From assembly GCA_035570275.1 (NCBI GenBank), contig DATMNI010000439.1:1-11585 (forward strand): a stretch of 11,585 nucleotides of DNA, in the 5' to 3' direction. This stretch comes from DATMNI01 sp035570275. GTDB taxonomy: Bacteria > Acidobacteriota > Terriglobia > Bryobacterales > Bryobacteraceae. Below, piece after piece: positions 7,797 through 11,585 of the stretch (the stretch's first letter is position 1; every line of letters starts with the position of its first letter). Made by a program: the position numbers and the translations under genes. The notes under the pieces were generated by a model. That model did not search any database, had not been told where the DNA came from, and was given only the letters and a program-made list of their open reading frames with translations.

Positions 7797-7872
7797 GCCA
7801 CCCTAGCTCAGTTGGTAGAGCGGCTGATTCGTAATCAGCAGGTCGCCGGTTCGATCCCGGCGGGTGGCTCCA
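7797..7872 (+). tRNA. tRNA-Thr, anticodon CGU
   Basis: A complete cloverleaf can be folded by hand. The acceptor stem is GCCACCC with GGGTGGC, the D-arm is GCTC-AGTTGGTA-GAGC, and the anticodon arm is GCTGA-TTCGTAA-TCAGC. A five-base variable loop (AGGTC) and the T-arm GCCGG-TTCGATC-CCGGC follow. The loop places CGT at positions 34-36, so it reads ACG (threonine). The discriminator base is T and CCA is encoded (7870-7872). All stems pair perfectly, so it looks functional. The truncated recombinase gene ends five bases downstream on the opposite strand, marking this gene as the likely insertion target of an integrative element. Confidence 0.95.
7845..7872 (+). other. Candidate attachment site (3' part of tRNA-Thr)
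   Basis: Tyrosine recombinases encoded beside a tRNA gene commonly recombine within the tRNA 3' half, leaving a direct repeat at the far end of the element. The T-arm and acceptor 3' strand are the usual core. By eye I find no second copy of this segment to the right within the window, so the far end either lies outside or was deleted. The exact core is inferred. Confidence 0.35.
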
Positions 7873-7877
7873 TAAAA

Positions 7878-8591
7878 TCAATTACTTACAGAGTAGTTGA
7901 TGTCCTCCAGGGCGGGTTTGGTAGCAACCCTGGTAGCAACATGGTTTTCGGGGGCTTTCGCCGTCAGTAGTGCGTCCATCTTGCGCGCCGCGTCTTGCTT
8001 AGCGTCCTGGTAGACGTGCTGGTAGACGTTTTGGGTGAGCCGGACATCCGAATGCCCCACAATTTCGGCGATCACTTTCAGTGGAACGCCCTGTGCGCCC
8101 AGCAGGGAAATGCAGGCGTGCCTGAGGTCATGGAAACGCTGCTTAGGCAGCTTGGCGGCAGCCACCAGAGCGTTGAATTCCTTCAGGATCTTGCGATCAT
8201 CAATCGGTGTGCCTATGGTGCTGGTGAAGACGAAACCCGTTTCTACCCAACGGGAGCCGGCAAGTTTGCTTCTCCTGCTGCTGACGTTCGCTGTAAGCTT
8301 GCAGGCCACTACGCACGAGGCTGGCAGTTGGATTGTGCGTCGCGACTTCTCGGACTTCGGCGGCATCAGAACTAACCCCTCGTTTTTGTTCCGTTGCAGC
8401 GTATGGTGAACTGTTATCGTTCCCTTCTCGAGATTCACATCCGGCAGCCATCGCAAGGCGCTGCATTCGCCGGACCGGAGCCCGACCGCCAATCCCGTGG
8501 TGAACAGCGCCTCAAGCCTGTGCCCCATCGCGGCCTTTAGAAATGCGCCAGCTTGTTCGGGTGTGAACGGATTGATTTCCGCTTTCTCCAC
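7878..8591 (-). pseudogene. Tyrosine recombinase (phage-type integrase), catalytic domain only, 5' end lost
   Basis: The 237-residue open frame is a tyrosine recombinase catalytic domain, the part that cuts and rejoins DNA during integration. All signature residues are present: R39 in GLRSGE, K79 in PPKSEKSRR, H154 and R157 in HDLRH, H180 in GHSDV and the nucleophile Y190 in TQNVYQH. Integrases of this kind usually have about 350-400 residues, with an arm-binding and a core-binding domain first; both are missing. The frame opens with GTG at 8591 (ValGluLysAla). In another frame, about 8594-8625, the minus strand reads INVAALATPP, which is what usually precedes this point, so a frameshift near 8591 is likely. 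The stop lies five bases from the tRNA-Thr 3' end. Without the N-terminal domains it is probably inactive, although a start at GTG cannot be excluded. Confidence 0.8.
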
Positions 8592-8602
8592 CAGGCGGAG
8601 GT

Positions 8603-9077
8603 GTCGCCAGTGCTGCTACGTTAATCGTCGTGCATCACATGCGCAAACAGCAACAGGGTGAGAGGCAGGCGAGCCTACGCGTTGATCCATCGGCATGGGT
8701 GGAGTCCGCCAGTGGCCATTATGCGTTTGTCGCCCACGTGGACGCTTGCTTCGGCTTGGAGCGCGAGAACGCCGACGGAGACGAGCTGATTATCTTTGCG
8801 GGGGTCGCCCGCAACACCGCGCCCAGGACACTTCTGCTGGACGAAGACAGACCTTGCGTTTCCGGGTTGCGGAAGGCTCTGATGTCGAGAGGCTTTCACT
8901 CCCAAGGAGCTGGACTTCTGGCGCGCCATTCAAAACCTCGAGGGGTTTTCCTTCAGCGACGTGATAAGGACAGCACAGACGACCAACCGAAAAGCCGTCG
9001 CATCCATGCTCCGCAAAGCCACTAATATGAACCTTATCGAAAAGCGAGACCAAGTCTATCGCAGAGTGAGCCAGTGA
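8603..9077 (+). pseudogene. C-terminal remnant of a RepA-like AAA ATPase with winged-helix tail
   Basis: Three frames read in order give the end of a RecA/RepA-like ATPase (AAA_25 type), found in replication modules of plasmids and integrative elements. In the first, ATLIVVHHMRK (8618-8647) matches the conserved hydrophobic strand and HH.RK; DPSAWVESASGHYAFVAHVD and a segment ending RTLLLDED follow. Near 8842 the reading moves to TLRFRVAEGSDVERL. Near 8894 it moves again to FTPKELDFWRAIQNLEGFSF, and on to a helix-turn-helix-like end (SDVIRTAQTTNRKAVASML) with a stop at 9075-9077. Both shifts are consistent with single-base deletions. The Walker A and B parts are missing because the gene is cut near 8600, where it abuts the broken recombinase head to head. 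Family assignment rests on recalled motifs. Confidence 0.65.
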
Positions 9078-9080
9078 GGA

Positions 9081-9288
9081 GTTCCGTATGAGCTCCGCCA
9101 TAGTTCCGTGGGTAGTTCCGCAGATAACTTATTGATTCTATATATTTAGTTCCGCCGGTTCCGTTGTTTGCGAGAACAAGTGGTCACCTTGGCGGGCGGC
9201 CGCGAATCGGGGGGCATCAACGTCTCAAGAACGGAACCAACGGAACTACGGAACTGATTCTTTAGTTCCATTCAGATACGAACGGAAC
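9081..9288. repeat. Cluster of GTTCCG / CGGAAC hexamers in two opposing blocks
   Basis: GTTCCG occurs at 9081, 9103, 9115, 9149 and 9158. Its complement CGGAAC occurs at 9232, 9241, 9249 and 9283. Near-copies are CTCCG (9093), GTTCC (9264) and TGGAAC (9295). Most forward copies are preceded by TA or A, giving TAGTTCCG. The two blocks can pair: GTTCCGTTG (9158-9166) with CAACGGAAC (9238-9246) exactly, extended by AGTTCCG (9148-9154) with CGGAACT (9249-9255). A smaller hairpin GGAACT/AGTTCC lies at 9250-9255 and 9263-9268. An AT-rich patch (9124-9150) sits between forward copies. The cluster begins three bases after the ATPase remnant's stop. Iterons or an origin, a regulator's binding array, or a large terminator structure are all possible. 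Confidence 0.8.
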
Positions 9289-9623
9289 CCCTGTTGGAAC
9301 TACTAGATCGTTCAAAGGCACCTCGATGTCGTCCGACGCCCACCCGGAGGACAGCCAGAACGCCATCTGAGCGAAGATGTTCGTGCGCGTCAGAGGATGG
9401 CCGGTGACAATCGATACGGCCGGTGTCTCCTTCCAAAAAGCTTCGGAGAGCAAGCCCGGTCGAAATGCGAATCAAACTCCATGGTGCCTTTTCTTACCTC
9501 CAAAACGACAACGTTTTGAAAGGGGTCCGTGCACGCGCTACCGGAGCCGACTCGTCCCTGGGCGCTGCAAGTCAAGAAGCCCTGGGCCTCCCATTCTGGC
9601 CATGCTTGATGAGATTTCATCAT
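9262..9623 (-). pseudogene. Decayed gene of unknown function, coupled to the nuclease-like frame
   Basis: An ATG at 9623 overlaps the stop codon of the upstream minus-strand frame as ATGA, a sign of translational coupling. It reads MMKSHQAWPEWEAQGFLTCS and continues with FQNVVVLEVRKGTMEFDSHF. Around 9450-9470 the sensible reading changes frame to LLSEAFWKETPAVSIVTGHP and then LTRTNIFAQMAFWLSSGWAS, ending at a stop at 9262-9264. If stitched, the product is about 120 residues. The second part has well-ordered hydrophobic and aromatic residues and reads like real protein, so I infer one former gene with a frameshift rather than two. I do not recognise the family. Its 3' end runs into the GTTCCG repeat cluster. 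Confidence 0.4.
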
Positions 9624-9985
9624 GGTTGCCGCAGACCAAGGGCATTCTGCAGTTGTGTAACACAGTCGGCTGGGTTTCGCTGGACGTGAGGCCCAAGGAA
9701 TCGTAACACCTGCCATCCCTCGGTCTGAAGCTGGTTGGACTGCCGGGTGTCATGAATTCGCTGGCGGATGGCCGAATGGAATTCCAGGCCGTCGGCGTAG
9801 ATCAGGATGCGCTTCGGCGTGACGTTGGCGAAATCGGAGAGTGCGTCCATAGGTGCCGACGCTTTCGTGGCGACGTGGATGGTCACCAACTCACCTTGCC
9901 AGCGCATGCGGTAATCATCGCACTTTGTGGTTAGCCTGCACAATTCATAATGCAGCAGTCGCCGGCCAATCATCGAACCGTCCAA
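9620..9985 (-). pseudogene. Endonuclease-like C-terminal fragment (DUF559/Vsr-like motif)
   Basis: The frame (up to 121 residues from a TTG at 9985) contains RILIYADGLEFHSAIRQR, then HDTRQSNQL and GWQVLRFLG. This order, acidic DG-x-EFH, then a charged helix with D and Q, then GW.VLRF, is typical of small PD-(D/E)XK-fold endonuclease domains such as DUF559 and Vsr-like proteins. D65, E68 and H70 would be the metal-site candidates. The N-terminal part (GRRLLHYELCRLTTKC) is unassigned. The frame is open only about nine bases upstream of the TTG before a stop, and no good start or ribosome site exists, so the 5' part of a larger gene is probably lost. It is coupled by ATGA to the next minus-strand frame. 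Alternative: a small complete gene with a weak start. Confidence 0.5.
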
Positions 9986-9994
9986 GTCAGACTT

Positions 9995-10572
9995 CTACGT
10001 CCTGAAAGAAGTCTCCGCGTGGGGACCAGGGCAACGGCCCAATCAGAGAAAGCCCGCGCCGTTCGCGTTGCCCCAATCGTGCCTGGATTACGCGCTTTAC
10101 CGGAAGGAATTCGGCGTTCCGGGATCGTGTTGGGTTTCTATTGTCGGTCAGGTTAGCATCGAGCGCTTTCTGATGCCACGGGCACCTCACCCACTCCAAC
10201 CGAGGGAAGGTCCACGCGACCCCAGCGACGCACTCGCGCCCCTCGCGACGAACGGCTCGCATTGCGCGAGTGGGTGCCACGGCGAGGCTGGTGAAGCGCT
10301 TTGCTCGCCGAGAAGTAGGCGCGACTCGGCGTCTCAAATCGCAGGCGCCGCGGCCAGGCCGCTAGAATCGAAGTGTTTTCGTTTTCCGAACATAGGAGGG
10401 GATTGGACATAAGCGGATGCCCGGAGGTGGTCGGCTGAAAGAGTCCAACAAAAACTGCCACCAGAGGACCGTTGGATGTATACTGGCTCTGTCCGGGAGG
10501 GCAAAACGGAAACGCCGGTTTATGACCGTGCGAGCCGTAGGTATAGCTCCAGCTTGGTAGTGGAGGGATAAA
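9995..10572. other. Stretch before the propeller gene, no supported gene
   Basis: Open frames on both strands here are Arg/Pro/Ser-rich and unlike proteins I know. At 10394-10399 an AGGAGG precedes a TTG at 10403, which reads LDISGCPEVVG and then stops. This resembles the first residues of DUF433-type small proteins, so it may be a cut-off gene start, but 11 residues cannot prove it. The right end carries the promoter and ribosome site of the next gene. Confidence 0.4.
10455..10484 (+). promoter_or_regulatory. Possible promoter of the propeller gene
   Basis: CTGCCA (10455-10460, four of six matches to TTGACA) stands 18 bases before TATACT (10479-10484, five of six matches to TATAAT). The predicted transcript start near 10491 would leave a leader of about 80 bases before the ATG at 10573. 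The match is moderate and promoter consensus in this organism is unknown. Confidence 0.35.
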
Positions 10573-11585
10573 ATGGCATCTCGTAACCAACTCTTCGCGG
10601 CAGCGGCCGCGTGTATCTTAGCGATCTCTACATTCCATCTATTGGCTCAGCAGCCGAGGTACGACGGTGCCATTCCGGGGGAGCCCCCGTACAATGGCCC
10701 TAACCAGGCGGAGCGCGCGGCGGCTAGGGCGAGGGGATTTAACAGGCGCGACCGGCGCCTGCTCTACGTAGCTCTGCCTGGTGGTTCGGCTGGCGGACAG
10801 TTTTCGTCCGAAATGAACGGGCTGGGCATCGTCGTTCTGGATGTCGACCGGAATTTCGAGTTCGTGAAGCGGATACCCACCTACAACATCGCCGCTGCCG
10901 TACGTCCCGCAGAAGCCGCCGGCATCGCCGCGAGTCCCGCAACAAACATGATCTATCTAGCCATGCGCGGCAGGCTCACGGCATTCGACTTGGCTACCGA
11001 CGAGAAGGTGTGGGACAAAACCTATGACGGGTTCTGTTGCGAACGGCAGGAAATCACGCCGGACGGCTTGACCATTGTGGCGGGTTCCAATCTGAGGAAC
11101 TTCTGGTACGTCATCGACGCCAGGACCGGAGAGATGAAGGGCAAGATCCAGGCCGCAGCAACGGATGCGCATAACATGGCGCTCAGCGCCGACGGCAAGA
11201 CGGTGTTAATGGCCCCCAACGGGGTCACCGTGACGGTGGGCGATGTGCCTTCCATGAAGGCCATCCGAACCATCACCTTTTCCGACCATGTGCGCCCCTT
11301 AGTGATCAACCATGACGCGACGCGGGTTTACGCCAATTTGAACAACTTGCTCGGTTTCGAGATTGCTGACGTGAAAACCGGCGAGGTGATTAAGCACATT
11401 GAAGCGCCGGCCGAGATGTGGAAGGAGAAGTGGGCTAACAGAGACAAGCCGGGGGTGCGGTTTTTCGGACATGGCTGCCCCAGTCACGGCATCGCCCTGA
11501 CTCCGGACGAGAGCGAGCTCTGGGTGGTCGACAACATCAATTACGGAGTGTTGGTCTACGACAACACTGGTGAATGGCCGGTGTA
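10573..11585 (+). CDS. Secreted YncE/YVTN-like beta-propeller protein, 3' end outside window
   Basis: The frame stays open from 10573 to the end of the window (337 complete codons). GGAGGG (10562-10567), five bases before the ATG, supports the start. Residues 1-26 form a signal peptide ending FHLLA before QQ. The rest shows repeated blade-like units: LLYVALPGG, GIVVLDVDRNFEFVKRIP, NMIYLAMRGRLTAFDLATDE, WYVIDARTGEMKGKI, HNMALSADGKTVLMA, FEIADVKTGEVIKHIEAP and HGIALTPDESELWVVDN. Pairs such as xALSADGKTV and xALTPDESEL are typical of the YncE/YVTN and WD40-like propeller families, which act as binding scaffolds in the periplasm or outside the cell. A CC pair (GFCCE) and a single Cys in GHGCPSHG could be structural or metal-related. 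No enzymatic motif is visible and the ligand is unknown. Confidence 0.8.
   Translation, partial: MASRNQLFAAAAACILAISTFHLLAQQPRYDGAIPGEPPYNGPNQAERAAARARGFNRRDRRLLYVALPGGSAGGQFSSEMNGLGIVVLDVDRNFEFVKRIPTYNIAAAVRPAEAAGIAASPATNMIYLAMRGRLTAFDLATDEKVWDKTYDGFCCERQEITPDGLTIVAGSNLRNFWYVIDARTGEMKGKIQAAATDAHNMALSADGKTVLMAPNGVTVTVGDVPSMKAIRTITFSDHVRPLVINHDATRVYANLNNLLGFEIADVKTGEVIKHIEAPAEMWKEKWANRDKPGVRFFGHGCPSHGIALTPDESELWVVDNINYGVLVYDNTGEWPV

Noticed and set aside
7627..7881. Minus-strand frame reading HPPGSNRRPADYESAALPTE
   Set aside because: This is the well-known false protein obtained by translating the reverse strand of a tRNA gene.
9081..9288. CRISPR array
   Set aside because: The repeated unit is only about six to eight bases, spacing is irregular and orientation flips, unlike CRISPR repeats; no cas genes nearby.
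10153..10590. 145-residue minus-strand frame upstream of the propeller gene
   Set aside because: Low-complexity Ser/Arg/Pro composition, no recognisable motif, and it overlaps the promoter and start of a supported gene.

Overview
The window is GC-rich and reads like a bacterial chromosome, most plausibly a soil Acidobacteriota of the Solibacter/Bryobacter type. That assignment is an inference from gene style only: secreted hydrolases, a secreted haem protein, a LytS/LytTR two-component pair and a YncE-like secreted propeller. No taxonomic marker is present.

Layout. Positions 1-251 hold no gene I can support. A secreted amidohydrolase (252-1118, +) converges on two minus-strand genes that probably form one transcript: a two-domain cytochrome P460-type protein with two CxxCH motifs (4520 to 3567), then a family 20-type glycoside hydrolase (3501 to 1189). 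A 251-bp divergent intergenic region separates these from a plus-strand LytS-type sensor histidine kinase (4772-5911). The kinase overlaps its LytTR response regulator (5902-6660) by 10 bp. Kinase and regulator are a pair; control of the adjacent haem-protein operon is possible but unproven.

From about 6660 to 10400 the window is accessory and heavily decayed. It contains a shattered IS66 transposase relic (about 6912-7160), an intact tRNA-Thr(CGU) at 7797-7872, and a tyrosine recombinase whose stop codon lies 5 bp from the tRNA 3' end. The recombinase keeps its whole catalytic domain but has lost its N-terminal domain. Its broken 5' end is joined head to head, near 8600, to the C-terminal remnant of a RepA-like AAA ATPase with a winged-helix tail (frameshifted, ending at 9077). 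Just after that stop lies a dense cluster of GTTCCG/CGGAAC hexamers (9081-9288) in opposing blocks around an AT-rich patch. Two decayed minus-strand reading frames (9985 to 9262) follow; the first carries an endonuclease-like motif. The simplest reading is the remains of an integrative element that inserted at the tRNA-Thr gene, lost its middle and decayed.

From about 9995 to 10572 I see no supported gene, only a possible promoter. A secreted beta-propeller protein starts at 10573 and runs off the window end. I find no CRISPR array and no intact undescribed system. The best candidate for novelty is the GTTCCG repeat cluster beside the ATPase relic.
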